A stretch of 64,000 nucleotides of DNA, from positions 372,001 to 436,000 of the forward strand of contig NC_057382.1 of the NCBI RefSeq assembly GCF_016906535.1, written 5' to 3'. The notes beneath the pieces were generated by a model that was given only the letters and a program-made list of their open reading frames with translations, was not told the DNA's origin and ran no database searches. This stretch comes from Rhizoctonia solani (Eukaryota; Basidiomycota; Agaricomycetes; Cantharellales; Ceratobasidiaceae). Positions 11,703-22,848 of the stretch are shown piece by piece (positions within the stretch are counted from its first letter, which is position 1; every line of letters starts with the position of its first letter). The position numbers and the translations under genes are program-made.

Positions 11703-12287
11703 TGTCCTAGACGTCTGTAAGGACATTGAGGAGGAGGGCGCTTGCGGCCGGATGTAACTAAGTAGGAACCGCGTAAGGCGGTGGCAAGCTATCCTACAAC
11801 AACAACCAGCTATACTACGGTGACCAAAGCCGTAAGGGCAATGGCAAGCTAGGTAAGTACAACGCAGAAGCCGCTTAAGGCGGTGTAGGCTAAGTATCTA
11901 AGTAGAGGTTTGCTGGGCTGTAAGGCCCTTGTACAATGTGGGATGCAACAAGAGGTAATTGACCTGGGTGTTACCATGGTTGGTTGGCCTCCTTATATAT
12001 TACAGAGCTACCTAATTACAAATACTACTATGTGCAATACCGTATCAAATAAGAACCCCAATCCGCAGTTGTCCTTACTCATGCATATGTGTCACTGACG
12101 TGTCATAATGATGTCATCAGGTGGAGGTGGCTATGTATGCTGAGGTAAGCGTGGATGGGGACGTGGCTTGGCGCTTAGCGTATGGTATAAGCGCCAAAGT
12201 CACGTGATTGAAAATGTTGTCCGTTTGCCTTTGTTTAAAATTGAGAAAATAGGAATAAATTCCCTGGTATCAAGTGTGTCTACAACA
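11703..12287 (-). repeat. Family A LTR, 5' LTR of A2
   Basis: 585 bp, TGTCCTAG to CTACAACA, followed by target duplication GCGGG. Partner of 3798-4382. Confidence 0.92.
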
Positions 12288-13629
12288 GCGGGCAATTTTC
12301 AAAAGCTTGGTTACTGTCTTGTTTGACTTTCAACAGTAATCCCACGTAGAAAACATTATGGATCCGCATTGTTGGGGGAAGTTCTAGTTGGTAGGTTCCC
12401 AGCCGTATAACGCCTTGAAGGGGGATTTGCCAGTGCTGCTATGTACTGCATTATTGTAGGCAAACTCCGCCATTGGCAGCCACCTAACCCAGTCCTTCTG
12501 ATTGACTCCAGAGTAAGCCCGCAGGAAGTGTTCAACTGTGGGATTGACTTGTTCCGTCTGGCTGTTGCTTTGGGGGTGATAAGCCAAAGAGAAGTGGGGG
12601 TCTATTCCTAGGCGCTGGTACAGTGCTTTAAGGAATTTGTTATTAAAGACCCTTCCACAATCCAATACTGTCTTCTCAGGCATTCCGTAGCGTTTCCACA
12701 CATGTTGCAGGAATAGGTCTGCTAACTTGGGTGCCTTGAGCTTTTTGGAGCATTCAATCAGTATGACGTATTTGCTGAAACTATCCACAATGACTAAGAT
12801 GGAATTGTTCCCCCATCCTTGGGTAAGTCCACAATCATGTCATAGGAAATGTGTTGCCAGGGTCTGGATGGTAACTCCAGCGGTTGCAGGGGAATGGAAG
12901 CGTATTTTGGCTTGCAAATGCGTTGACAAGTTTCACAGGAGTCCACATGCCAGTATGTGTCCAAGCGGATCCCAGGCCAGTAATAGTTTCTTGAGATAAG
13001 CTCTAGGGTTTGTTGTCTTCCTGGGTGACCAGCCAGTGGGCTATTGTGGAATATGCAAAGTAGATCCGTTCTCAGTGTTCCAACATTGGGTACTACAATG
13101 CGTCCCTGGTAAAACAATAAGCCAGCCTCCATTTGGTAATCTTTGAAGGCGCATTTGATTGATGGCAGGGCCTTGGACTCATTCTGGAGGAACTGCAGGA
13201 TTTCCTCCAGAGACTTGTCTTTGTTTAGGGCGGATTCAATTTGACGCTGGAGTTCCTTCCCTGGTGTGATTAGGGCTGTGTTTGCAAATACTGGGTCTGG
13301 GAGCATTGTTTGGTCAGCAGGAGGAATATCAGCATGGTCCAAGTGGCGTGAGAGTGCGTCTGGCTTCCCTGACTGCTTTCCTGGACGGTAGACAATTTGG
13401 AAATTGTATCTGGCTAGAAGGAGGTGCCATTGTGCATGGCGCTGGTTAAAGGTCCTTGACTCTTTCCAATATTCTAAGTTCCGGTGATTGGTGAAGACCG
13501 TGATGGGATGAGCCGTTCCCTCCAAGAAGATACGCCAATACTCAAAGGAGCGGATGATTGCTAGAAGCTCCTTGTTGTGGGTGTCATAGTTCTGCTCTGC
13601 CCCTTTGAATGATTCCAACAGGAGCCCAA
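12288..13629 (-). pseudogene. Middle of A1 pol: RNase H and integrase, with internal deletion
   Basis: Minus-strand remnant between element A2 and the CACTA-like transposon. It includes RNase H (HNKELLAI, TNHRNLEYW, KPDALSRH), the integrase zinc region and core (CGRVFNNKF, YHPQSNSQTEQVN). About 270 bp are missing near 12390 compared with sister copies, joining the ELPPTMRIHNVFY segment to ALYGWEP and losing the frame. A further frame break lies near 12790-12816. The left flank continues at 3797 and the right flank at 28284. Confidence 0.85.
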
Positions 13630-13927
13630 CACTGTATGAAATCAACCTGCTGAAAGTTTGGATGAAATAGAGTTTACTCAGAGCGGCAAAGTTACAAACA
13701 GTTTTTAGTACGTTTGACGTACTGGTTTTTGGTACGTTTTGTATGGTAGGAAACAGACTAAAAGAGGACCACACTAATGTACCAGTTTTCAAACAGACCG
13801 TACCAGAAATAGTTTCAACATAACCAGGACATATTGTACTGACCATGTGCGTGCAATTACCTTAGGCCAATCCTGTATGTTCTAATTAGTCCAGGATGAA
13901 TTGTACTCATCTCAATCAAACTCAATC

Positions 13928-14463
13928 TGTCAGAGCCAACAACTACCACAGGGTAAACCTAACAAGCTATTGCCTAATATAGGACTTATCAGCTAGTAGG
14001 ATCTAACAGAGCTCAAGGCAACTGCCAGATAAGGGGTTGGACAAGACCAATACAGTAAGTGTGCACTATGCTATAAAGATAGCTGGGCAAAGGACCTTTG
14101 ACAGGGACTGGTATGCTCTCAGGCAATACTCTTAAGTGTATGTCTTAGGGTAGTAGTGTTGGATGGGGATAAGAGGTCAAGTTCTGAGGCTTAAGGCTCT
14201 CAGAACCCTCCTTATATATTCACAGAGAAGGGGAAGAGTAATTACATGTACAAATATCATAACAAAGATAAGGTCACATGACCAGAGATAAGAAAACAAG
14301 ATCACATGACTAAAGGTCATGTGATGAGATTACATAATAAGCGCTCAGCGCCTAAATAGCATAAAGATGCATATATCCCTAAATCTTCATGAAAATAGCG
14401 CATATATTCACTATTTCTTCGACTTAGTGGATTTTAAGGTGGTCACGCCTCTAGGGCATGACA
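13928..14463 (-). repeat. Family C solo LTR
   Basis: TGTCAGAGCC to GGGCATGACA, 536 bp, with near-matching flanks CAATC and CAAAC (one mismatch). A TATATAAGG motif on the minus strand gives the orientation. A second copy lies at 35253-35791. Confidence 0.8.
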
Positions 14464-14651
14464 CAAACTAGGACGTTGCCAAAAATTACGTGTCTTGCCA
14501 AAAGCCAAACCCAGAATTGACATTTGGTCAAAAAACTCACAGACCGTGGACATCAGAGACAAATTGTAGCATTGAGGACTCATGAGATTGCTCTTTGTAG
14601 ATACGTACAAGAACCAAAGTGCAATGACGATACATTAAAAGCTCACTTACC
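14464..14651. other. Gap between solo LTR C and the transposase gene
   Basis: Non-coding transposon sequence. A splice-donor-like GTAAGTGAG on the minus strand near 14640-14650 suggests a further 3' exon of the transposase, which could not be placed. Confidence 0.4.
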
Positions 14652-16624
14652 TTAATTGGGATTAACAACCTCATCCAACATGTCAAGCTGCCCAACTGCT
14701 GTGTCACGTTGGACGATGTACAACGCACCAAGTGGCAATTGCACACGCCCAACCAAGCAATCAATCTTTGACGCATCAAGGATCTCAGGTGAGACATATC
14801 TGCCACCCCTTAGGCTGTACTGGGTAATTCCAGATGAGGCAATGTGGCAGAGATAGGGAATTGGGGATACAACGGCAAGCACAAGGTCATCTAGATGTGG
14901 ATAAAACACACCAGCACACTTGGTAACGTGCCGCAGGAAAGCTGCGTCAATCACAAGGAATTGTTCAGCACAACTGTAGCCAAATGTCTCCTCGTCAAGA
15001 ACCACAGCTGGACCTCTAACCCATTGCCAGTGTGAGTTAACTGACCAGTACTACAGAATAGCCAAGGGGTTAGTGACAAGAATACTTGCATAAAAAAAAC
15101 CTACCATGACGTGCAAGGCATCACGCAACTTGCAGTTGTTAGCCACAATATGGTCCCCCTGAATGAGATCCCCGCCAGTGACATTGCCTGCCTCATTCCT
15201 AGTGATCCGCTGCATCTTGCCCCAGGCAACAAATGGGCAGTTGAATAGCTTGTTCTGGATGAAAGCGGCACTGACAGGGATTTGAGTAGAAATGAACTCA
15301 GCAACCTTGCGGATCAAGGGACCCTGAATAGGGCGCTCACGCCTAGGCTTCACAAAGACAAGATCTTTGTACGCGTTGTAGCGTGTACCTGTTGCAATGT
15401 TCTCTTGACGCATCTTGAGATCCAGCTCCTCTGCAAGGCCATACAAGTGCTTGATCTGACTGAGCTGAGATAGTTGGAGCACATGTCAATTGATGCTTGA
15501 GTAAGGGTAACGTTGGCTTTTGTTGGCACGACCAATGGCACCGCAGAACCGCTCCATTGGAAAAGCCCAATAGCACCACACGGGACCCATTGCCTCAATG
15601 TCGTTGGCTATGTGAAGGAGAGCGTGGAGGGGGAGTGTACAAGCTGGAAGACGGGTACGGTTGTCTCAATAATAGTATCTATATGCCACGGCAATTGTTT
15701 ATCAGCGCCAAGAAACCAATATAATACATCAGGGAATTTGTACCTCTTGTAGTCCTGCACCCACTGCGCAAACCCTTGCCGGATCTCATCTACATCAACA
15801 CGCCTGACATCAAGTCCAATGCACAGCTTGATCAGCTTGACCAGCCAAACAAAGTGGTGGTAGTAGCGGGGGCGCACAAAGCGGCAATGGAGGAGAGCAG
15901 GACCAATGAGCGTTGCAAAGAGCAACATGCTCTCCAATGTGGTCTCTTGTGGTTTGGTGTCAAGGTTTGGTATGCAACAACCAAACGCTGCTGGAATTGT
16001 GTCACCACTATCAGCGCATGCAACACCAACCGCAGTCCAGACCTCATCCAGTAGTTGGTAGTCCTTGTTGTTGGATCCAAATGTTGACCATTGACCACGC
16101 CTAGTCCAGAGCCCTATGAGTGTTGGGAGAATGTTCTCAAACATCACATGCATAAAATCATGTGGGAACAAGGTAGGGAACTCCAGCAAGGCCAGATGTG
16201 CAAGGGGCAAAAGTCCATTAACACTGGTGTTGCGTGAGAGGACCTGCTCAGCAGGGTCATTGACTGCACCCTGAACATCAAGTGCCTGCTGAACATGGTT
16301 GGCATGAGAGCGGCAAGGTAGGTTGAGAGGATCATAACGTTGGATCTCGGCACGTGGGACAAAGGGTCGGGAAAGGGGAACATAGAGGGTATTTTTGCCA
16401 CGGCCAGCCCCTCCCTGGTTTACGCCCTCAATCTTGCACGCACGGCATGGGAATTTACCGTTTGGGCCTTTCATAGACATCAGCTTGGCCATAGCTGGCA
16501 TATCACCAAAGGCCGTGAGCAGGTAGGCGCGGAGGGAGAATGTATGACCGTCAACAACATTGAAGGCAGGAATGCCACATGCCAGATCTTCAAGCTTGGT
16601 GATAAGGGGTTTGAGGTAAGTTGT

Positions 16625-17172
16625 TGTTGTACACCACTGTAAGGTGGGTACACGCTGGTGAAAACGGGCGCTTAAGGCCGTACTACTACACTAGCTTATG
16701 TAAGATAACTATCTAAGGCTATACTAATAGCGCCTAAGGCACTTCTACTTCTAACTACTGTCAACAATAGGGCCTGAGGCCTGGGAGGTGTGGTAGGTAA
16801 AGGGGGTGGTGAACGTCTGTGAACTACTTAGGGCCGGCTACTTAGCTGGATGGGTACCTTCTCTAATGAGTAAGAGATGAGGTAAAATCAACTTGGGGTT
16901 TCCAAGCGATTTCCCTGCTGTATATATAGATAAAGCACACTATCTACATGGTCTGTGCGTGTGAGAAAAGAAGTACAGAAGACAAATGAGAAGCGTGCTG
17001 CGGGCTGCGCAGAAGCGTGGATTTCTCCTAAGCGCCCTTGGCACGGCATCTCGGCATGAATAAGCGCCGAGATCACGTGATTGAAAAACATGAGATATTG
17101 AGTCCGTAAAAAATACTAAAAATATTAGAAAAATCGTGCGATTCTAATGGTATATGTTAGGAGGTTATAACA
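16625..17172 (-). repeat. Family B 3' LTR
   Basis: 548 bp, TGTTGTACACC to GGTTATAACA, then TTGCCCCCCCC (polypurine tract on the minus strand). Nearly identical to 22301-22848. Confidence 0.95.
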
Positions 17173-17183
17173 TTGCCCCCCCC

Positions 17184-20100
17184 TTAAAGGCTCTTGGCGG
17201 AGTCACGAGCCTTTTTCAGTCGTGACTTGTTGAATTGTTGGATTTCCTCTTGGCTGTGCTCTAGGAGTTCTTCCGGTTCCCAGGAATTGTCTTCCGGGCC
17301 ATAACCCTTCCATTTGATTAGGTAGAACCATTTCCCCTGTTGTCTTTTGGAGTCGATGATTTTTTCCACCTCATACTCTTCTTCCCCTTCTATTGTTTCA
17401 GGAGGGGGTCTTTCTGGAAATGGTTGACTTGGGGATATGTGTACTCTGGATAACAAACCCACATAGAATACGTTGTGGATTTTAAGGGTTTCCGGTAGTT
17501 TGAGGCGGTACTCGTGACTGGATACCTTCTCTAATACCTCAAAGGGACCTAGTTGCTTGGGGTCTAACTTGTTGGAATTTGTCCTAAGTTCTACGTTTTT
17601 TCCATCTAGCCAGACTTTTTCTCCTATTGAGTATTCCGGGACTGTTCCTTTATCCTTTGTCATCCGTTCTTTGCTCATCCTGAGGGCTGCTTCGGCTTCC
17701 TTCCATTCCCTGGCCAGGGTGTCTGCCACGAGGTCTGCTTCTGGGACGTTTGCAGGGATGTTTGACAGATTCATGATTGGGTTTCTGCCATAAATTAATT
17801 CGAATGGGGTTTTTCCAGTAGCTGAGTGCTTGGCGTTGTTATAGGCATACTCCGCAAGTGGTAACCACTTAACCCAATCTGAATGATCCGCTGCTACATA
17901 AGACCTTAGGTAGAACTCGATAAATTGGTTGACACGTTCCGTCTGGCCGTCTGATTCAGGGTGATAGGCCGAGGAGAAGGAAGGTTTAATTCCTAATTGT
18001 TGGTAGAGAGCCCTAAGGAATTTCCCTGTGAATGTAGTTCCTCGATCTGATATAGTTTTGACGGGGAGCCCATGAAGTTTCCAAATGTGGGAGACAAAGA
18101 GATCAGCCAACCCTTTTGCTGAAACCTTTTTTGAGGTAGGGATGAAGTGGCCTAACTTGGAGAACGAGTCAATAACTACCAGGATTGCATCATGTCCTTC
18201 TGACTTGGGAAAACCCGTGATGAAGTCATAGGAGATGGTGTGAAATGGAAAGGGGGGAACTTCTAAGGGTTTTAGGGCTATGACCGGATTATGGGCGCGA
18301 CGATTGGCTTGACAAGTGGGGCAGCATTCCACCCATTCCTTGGCGGATGACTTCATTCCCGGCCACCAGTAGTTGCGGCTCAAGAGCTCTAGGGTCCTTT
18401 GCTGGCCTGGGTGACCTGCTAGGGGGGAGTTGTGGAATTCCCTCAGTAATTGCTCTTTCAGGGCTTCAGAGTCAGGGACCACTAATTTTCCTTGATACCA
18501 GAGAAGGTTTTCCTCCCAATCGTAATCTTGGTAAGCCTTTTGGATAGACAGAGGTGCATTTTCCGCATCCTCTGTTAGGAATTGAATGATTGGCTCAATT
18601 GATGGGTCCTCTTTTAGTCTGGAACGGATTTCCGTGACTATTTCCAGCTCCTCTTCGGACGTATTGGCAAAGACCTTGGCCGGTAGCATAACCTCTGGGT
18701 CCTGGGTGGATTCTACGTAGTCCGCCCTCCTTGATAGGGCGTCTGGTTTCCCCGATTGCTTTCCTGGGCGATAATGGATCTCAAAATTGAAATCACTCAG
18801 GAATATGCGCCATCTGGCGTGCCTTTGGTTGAACGTCCTGGCCTGCATCCAGTATTCCAGGTTCCTGTGATCTGTGAAGACCTGGATTGCCTTGTCTGTG
18901 GCTTCTAAGAATATCCGCCATTCTTCCAGTGCCTTAATTATTGCCAGGAGTTCCTTATCGTGGGTGTCATAATTGGCTTCTGCCCCTGAGAATGACTTGG
19001 ACATGTAGGCAATTGGATGAAGGCGGTTATCTTCCCCTCGTTGGCTCAGGATGGCTCCCATGGCTACACCTGACGCATCTGTTTCTAGGTAATAGGGGAG
19101 ATCTGGGTTTGAATGAATTAAGACCAGGGAGCGGGTGACTAGGGACTTCAACTCCTGGAAGGCTTCCTCTTCTTGGGTTCCCCAGGACCATGGGGTTTCC
19201 TTTTTTGTGAGATTGTGAAGGGGGCAAGCTACGGAACTGAAGTGGGGGATGAATTGGCAGAGGTAGTTCACAAATCCCAGGAAGGCCTGCACCTGTTTGA
19301 CTGTTTTAGGTTGGGGCCATGATGTAACTGCCTCAATCTTCTTCTGGTCCATGGAGAAACCTGTCGGGGATATGACAATGCCAAGGTAGTCGACTGTAGT
19401 GACGTGGAAGTGACATTTAGAGAGCTTGCAAAACAACTGGTTTTTCATTAGCCTCAATAGGACTTCCCTAACGTGTTCCGGGTGCTTCTCGGGGTTCTCT
19501 GAGAAGATGAGGATATCATCCAAGTAGATTACCACTGTGACGTCAATGAGGTCCCTGAACAAGTCATTCATGAAATGTTGGAAGGCGGCCGGGGCGTTGG
19601 TGAGGCCAAAGGGCATGACTAGGTATTCAAATAGCCCATACTTGGTCCTAAAGGCCGTCTTCCACTCATTGCCTTCTTTAATTCTGACGTTGTTATAACC
19701 CCAACAAAGATCCAACTTGGTGAAGAGTTTTGCGTTCCTTAGTTTGGCCATAAGGTCATCTTGCCTAGGGAGAGGGTAGACGTTTTTATGAGTGACCTTG
19801 TTCAACTTCCTATAATCAACAACCAGTCTGAGGGAGCCATCTGCCTTTTTTACAAACATGACCGGAGCGCCTGCTGAGGAGGTACTAGGACGGATCTTGC
19901 CCGTTGCTAGCTCCTTGTCAATGTGTTGTTTCAGCGCCCTGGATTCTGCATTGGTCATGCCATAAATAGGTCCGGGTGAGAGTTTGGCGTCAGGAAGTAG
20001 GTCAATGGAAATGTCATATTCCCTGTGGGGGGGAAGGACCTTAAATTCTTCTTCGCCAAATACTCTCGCAAACTCATGGTATTGGGTAGGGAGGTCTGCC

Positions 20101-20696
20101 AAGGGGTCAGGATCCGCTTCTTCCTCAGAGGCAATTTGAACTTGTTCTGGGAATGTGACAAGCCCCTGTTGCCAGTTGATTAGGGGGGATTCTGATGTGA
20201 GCCAGGTCATGCCAAGGATAGCCGGGGTGTTGCCTATGGGGCAAACAAGGAAGGGAATGTGGTGGAGATGGCCATTGGCCGAGACCGCAAGTTGAACCTG
20301 GTGCCATATGCGACCAGTCTGAGATATGGTACCATCTAACATCCTCACTACCCGTGGATTTTCAAGTAGGGTTTTTGGGATTTTCAGTTTTTCTACTAGA
20401 GTGGGGGATATAAAATTGGAGGTGGCGCCGGAGTCAATGAGGGTTTTGATAGGGTCCGTTGGGTAGTCACGCAGTATCATGTCAAGAAAGAGTAGGGGTT
20501 TTTTGTTCAAGTCCGTTGCAATATTTACAAATTCTGAGACTGATACATGCAATTCTAAATTAGAGACCAAGGGCTTGACGGTAGCTCTTGGCCTTACTCT
20601 TTTTCCGACTTGTCCTGGGCCACCTTGGCAGTTTCTTTGGGAGTGGCCTTCCAACCATTGGGACACTGCTTGATTCCATGGCCCTTCTGCCCACAT
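17184..20696 (-). CDS. Family B Pol polyprotein (protease, RT, RNase H, integrase, chromodomain)
   Basis: About 1170 residues without a stop. Domains in order: protease LIDSGATSNF; reverse transcriptase VMFVKKADGS, VVDYRKLN, KLDLCWGYNNV, FGLTNAP and VIYLDDILIFS; RNase H with complete catalytic set (TDASGVAMG, HDKELLAI, TDHRNLEYW, KPDALSRR); integrase HHCC (FHNSPLAGHPG then CCPTC) and D, D, E core (SYDFITGFPK, ISDRGTTFTGKF, YHPESDGQTERVN); C-terminal chromodomain (EEYEVEKI, LIKWKGYGPEDNSWEP). The frame is -1 to gag and overlaps its 3' end by about 110 nt, so translation probably enters by frameshifting near 20600; the ATG at 20696 is only the first in frame. It acts in virus-like particles to make and integrate cDNA. 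Confidence 0.93.
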   Translation of the reverse strand: MWAEGPWNQAVSQWLEGHSQRNCQGGPGQVGKRVRPRATVKPLVSNLELHVSVSEFVNIATDLNKKPLLFLDMILRDYPTDPIKTLIDSGATSNFISPTLVEKLKIPKTLLENPRVVRMLDGTISQTGRIWHQVQLAVSANGHLHHIPFLVCPIGNTPAILGMTWLTSESPLINWQQGLVTFPEQVQIASEEEADPDPLADLPTQYHEFARVFGEEEFKVLPPHREYDISIDLLPDAKLSPGPIYGMTNAESRALKQHIDKELATGKIRPSTSSAGAPVMFVKKADGSLRLVVDYRKLNKVTHKNVYPLPRQDDLMAKLRNAKLFTKLDLCWGYNNVRIKEGNEWKTAFRTKYGLFEYLVMPFGLTNAPAAFQHFMNDLFRDLIDVTVVIYLDDILIFSENPEKHPEHVREVLLRLMKNQLFCKLSKCHFHVTTVDYLGIVISPTGFSMDQKKIEAVTSWPQPKTVKQVQAFLGFVNYLCQFIPHFSSVACPLHNLTKKETPWSWGTQEEEAFQELKSLVTRSLVLIHSNPDLPYYLETDASGVAMGAILSQRGEDNRLHPIAYMSKSFSGAEANYDTHDKELLAIIKALEEWRIFLEATDKAIQVFTDHRNLEYWMQARTFNQRHARWRIFLSDFNFEIHYRPGKQSGKPDALSRRADYVESTQDPEVMLPAKVFANTSEEELEIVTEIRSRLKEDPSIEPIIQFLTEDAENAPLSIQKAYQDYDWEENLLWYQGKLVVPDSEALKEQLLREFHNSPLAGHPGQQRTLELLSRNYWWPGMKSSAKEWVECCPTCQANRRAHNPVIALKPLEVPPFPFHTISYDFITGFPKSEGHDAILVVIDSFSKLGHFIPTSKKVSAKGLADLFVSHIWKLHGLPVKTISDRGTTFTGKFLRALYQQLGIKPSFSSAYHPESDGQTERVNQFIEFYLRSYVAADHSDWVKWLPLAEYAYNNAKHSATGKTPFELIYGRNPIMNLSNIPANVPEADLVADTLAREWKEAEAALRMSKERMTKDKGTVPEYSIGEKVWLDGKNVELRTNSNKLDPKQLGPFEVLEKVSSHEYRLKLPETLKIHNVFYVGLLSRVHISPSQPFPERPPPETIEGEEEYEVEKIIDSKRQQGKWFYLIKWKGYGPEDNSWEPEELLEHSQEEIQQFNKSRLKKARDSAKSL

Positions 20697-21844
20697 TTGA
20701 CGCACAGCCCAGATGCGCGGCGGCGGTCCCTTTCCTCCGGAGTGACGTAGTTAGGATCCTCTGATAAGCGGACCCGTTGAGTGGTGGTGGTGGAAGTGGT
20801 GGCTGTGGAAACCGGGGACTTAGCGGGGGTTTTCTTGGGTCGGTTCTCCTCGTTTTCCCAACAAATGTTGTCTATTTTGACGGAGGCAGCAAATATAGCC
20901 TCAAGGTCGTCGTCCGGGATATTGTCCTTGGTGGACAGGAGTTCCTTCACCTTCCAGTGAAGACCGCGCACAAACTGGGCAATGTACGCCTCAGTGTTCC
21001 AATCAAGTTCTGCCATAAGATTGCGGAACTCGGTAACATACTCAGACGTAGTGGTTGTCTGAGTGAGCGCAGCAATTTTCCTAGCGGTGGCTTGTTTGGC
21101 GTCGGGATTGGCAAAGGCTTCCTTGAATTTGGCTGTTAGGGCCTGGATGGTGGTAGGAGGGTTACCCTTGCCCTTGATGATGTTCCCAATGATGGGGAGG
21201 GCCCAGTCAGCGGCCTTGTCTGTCATGTGGTATAAAATCCACACAACCATCTGTTCTTCCTCGTCGAACTGATTGCAATGGAGAGCTACCCATAGCATCA
21301 TTCGATCGAGCCACTGAGTGGCTTTTCGTCCCCTGGTGTCACCTTTAAAGGGTTTGGGGAGGTCCATCTTGGGTTGTTTTACGCTGGACCCTGCGTCAAA
21401 GGGAGTGAGATACCCCAAGTGCCTTCTAGGCGTTCCTTGAGGCTCCTTTTTGGGGAGCCTTGGTTCCTCGTCCTCTGAATCAAAACCTGTTCCTCTTGAG
21501 GGGCGGAATGGGGCTTTGAGCCCAGGCCTAACCGTGCCTGGAGTGTGAGCTTCCCCCCCTGAATGGGTAGGAGGGGTGATAGGCCCAGTCGATGGGCCAG
21601 GCTTGGTTTGGGCTCCGCCCTGGTCTTTGTCACCAACAAGGTTGTTGGTTTCCTTGCATATGGCTTTGAGCTCTGCGAGCTGTTGGCCTTGGGATGATAT
21701 TTGGGCCTGCAAGGACCCAACTTGGTTGGTGAGGTTGAGGATAGCCTCAAGGAGAGCGGCAGTGGTCGGCTCCGGTTCCATTCCGGGCAAGTGTTGCGGA
21801 GAGGGTGATGGGCCGCGAGAGGGTGGTTGGGAGTGGGTTGCCAC
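20594..21844 (-). CDS. Family B Gag, 416 aa
   Basis: Nucleocapsid precursor. The first residues MATHSQPPS resemble gag of family A. A predicted coiled coil lies around residues 28-65 (AILNLTNQVGSLQAQI), then a proline-rich linker, a retrotransposon gag domain around 165-300 (WLDRMMLWVALHCNQF, FVRGLHWKVKELL) and a CCHC knuckle (CVKCGQKGHGIKQC) near 380. The stop TAA at 20594-20596 is preceded by GGAAAAA (20600-20606), where a -1 slip would enter pol. No defects are seen. Confidence 0.93.
   Translation of the reverse strand: MATHSQPPSRGPSPSPQHLPGMEPEPTTAALLEAILNLTNQVGSLQAQISSQGQQLAELKAICKETNNLVGDKDQGGAQTKPGPSTGPITPPTHSGGEAHTPGTVRPGLKAPFRPSRGTGFDSEDEEPRLPKKEPQGTPRRHLGYLTPFDAGSSVKQPKMDLPKPFKGDTRGRKATQWLDRMMLWVALHCNQFDEEEQMVVWILYHMTDKAADWALPIIGNIIKGKGNPPTTIQALTAKFKEAFANPDAKQATARKIAALTQTTTTSEYVTEFRNLMAELDWNTEAYIAQFVRGLHWKVKELLSTKDNIPDDDLEAIFAASVKIDNICWENEENRPKKTPAKSPVSTATTSTTTTQRVRLSEDPNYVTPEERDRRRASGLCVKCGQKGHGIKQCPNGWKATPKETAKVAQDKSEKE
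20600..20606 (-). promoter_or_regulatory. Likely -1 frameshift site GGAAAAA, family B gag/pol
   Basis: Read in the gag frame as TCG GAA AAA GAG TAA. A one-base backward slip gives AGA GTA AGG, which is the pol frame. The heptamer is not a perfect X XXY YYZ, unlike the GGGAAAA of family A at the same place. Confidence 0.5.
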
Positions 21845-22300
21845 GGAACGTTGAGAGGAGCAACTGGGGGGACGGGAGTATGGGTGTGGGACGCCAGAGC
21901 GTGTGGATGGAATTGTGAAACGGCGTGGGGGAATGGGTTGCCTGATACAGGACTTATGAGCGGTTTTTGTGTAGTGGGTGGGCGCTAAACCTTTGCGTCA
22001 AGCACCTAGCGTTGAATAGTCCCTACAACAAATCAACAGATCTGGCAATCGTGATATGAGCGGGTTTTCTACAAGCGGGTGTTTCAGCTGACTAAGGTTG
22101 CTAACTACTGTGTTCCAGCAAAACACGTGGTATGCGGGGGATTAGAGTCCTTCTGCCTTATAGCAATTTGGTACTACGTGAGGGTGGGGGGTTTTTGATT
22201 ATTCTACCCCGCAAGGTGGCCCTGATCACGTGATTTCCCTTGTGCTAGTACAGGGGATCCTCTCCTTGTCGAACAAGCCTACAAGAAGTCAATTTTACAA
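21845..22300 (-). other. 5' leader and self-primer binding site of family B
   Basis: Primer-binding site at 22286-22298 (AAGTCAATTTTAC on the plus strand), 2 nt from the LTR. It pairs with the R-region AAGTCGATTTTAC (minus strand, 22558-22570) at 12 bases plus one G-U. A block at 22153-22258 is shared with family A leaders although the LTRs differ. Confidence 0.7.
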
Positions 22301-22848
22301 TGTTGTACACCACTGTAAGGTGGGTACACGCTGGTGAAAACGGGCGCTTAAGGCCGTACTACTACACTAGCTTATGTAAGATAACTATCTAAGGCTATAC
22401 TAATAGCGCCTAAGGCACTTCTACTTCTAACTACTGTCGACAATAGGGCCTGAGGCCTGGGAGGTGTGGTAGGTAAAGGGGGTGGTGAACGTCTGTGAAC
22501 TACTTAGGGCCGGCTACTTAGCTGGATGGGTACCTTCTCTAATGAGTAAGAGACGAGGTAAAATCGACTTGGGGTTTCCAAGCGATTTCCCTGCTGTATA
22601 TATAGATAAAGCACACTATCTACATGGTCTGTGCGTGTGAGAAAAGAAGTACAGAAGACAAATGAGAAGCGTGCTGCGGGCTGCGCAGAAGCGTGGATTT
22701 CTCCTAAGCGCCCTTGGCACGGCATCTTGGCATGAATAAGCGCCGAGATCACGTGATTGAAAAACATGAGATATTGAGTCCGTAAAAAATACTAAAAATA
22801 TTAGAAAAATCGTGCGATTCTAATGGTATATGTTAGGAGGTTATAACA
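22301..22848 (-). repeat. Family B 5' LTR
   Basis: 548 bp, TGTTGTACACC to GGTTATAACA, followed by target duplication GTTGT. TATATATA at 22597-22604 lies about 34 nt upstream (minus sense) of the predicted RNA start at 22570. Confidence 0.95.

Larger units (their letters stand above)
3798..12287 (-). mobile_element. Family A Ty3/gypsy element A2, nested, full length but decayed
   Basis: Two 585-bp LTRs (3798-4382 and 11703-12287) are flanked by GCGGG at 3793-3797 and 12288-12292. They differ at about 11 sites by eye, all transitions, so the insertion is fairly recent. Internal order on the minus strand: primer-binding site, about 500-bp leader, gag (three in-frame segments separated by TGA stops), frameshift site, then pol broken by element D (6828-8853) and one TGA. 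It sits in the pol gene of composite copy A1. Confidence 0.93.
16625..22848 (-). mobile_element. Family B Ty3/gypsy chromovirus, complete and young
   Basis: Two 548-bp LTRs with about four differences by eye, flanked by GTTGT (16620-16624 and 22849-22853). Gag and pol are uninterrupted. It has a primer-binding site 2 nt inside the 5' LTR, a C-rich (minus-strand G-rich) polypurine tract beside the 3' LTR, and all protease, RT, RNase H, integrase and chromodomain motifs. It is the only element here that looks capable of transposition. Confidence 0.95.
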
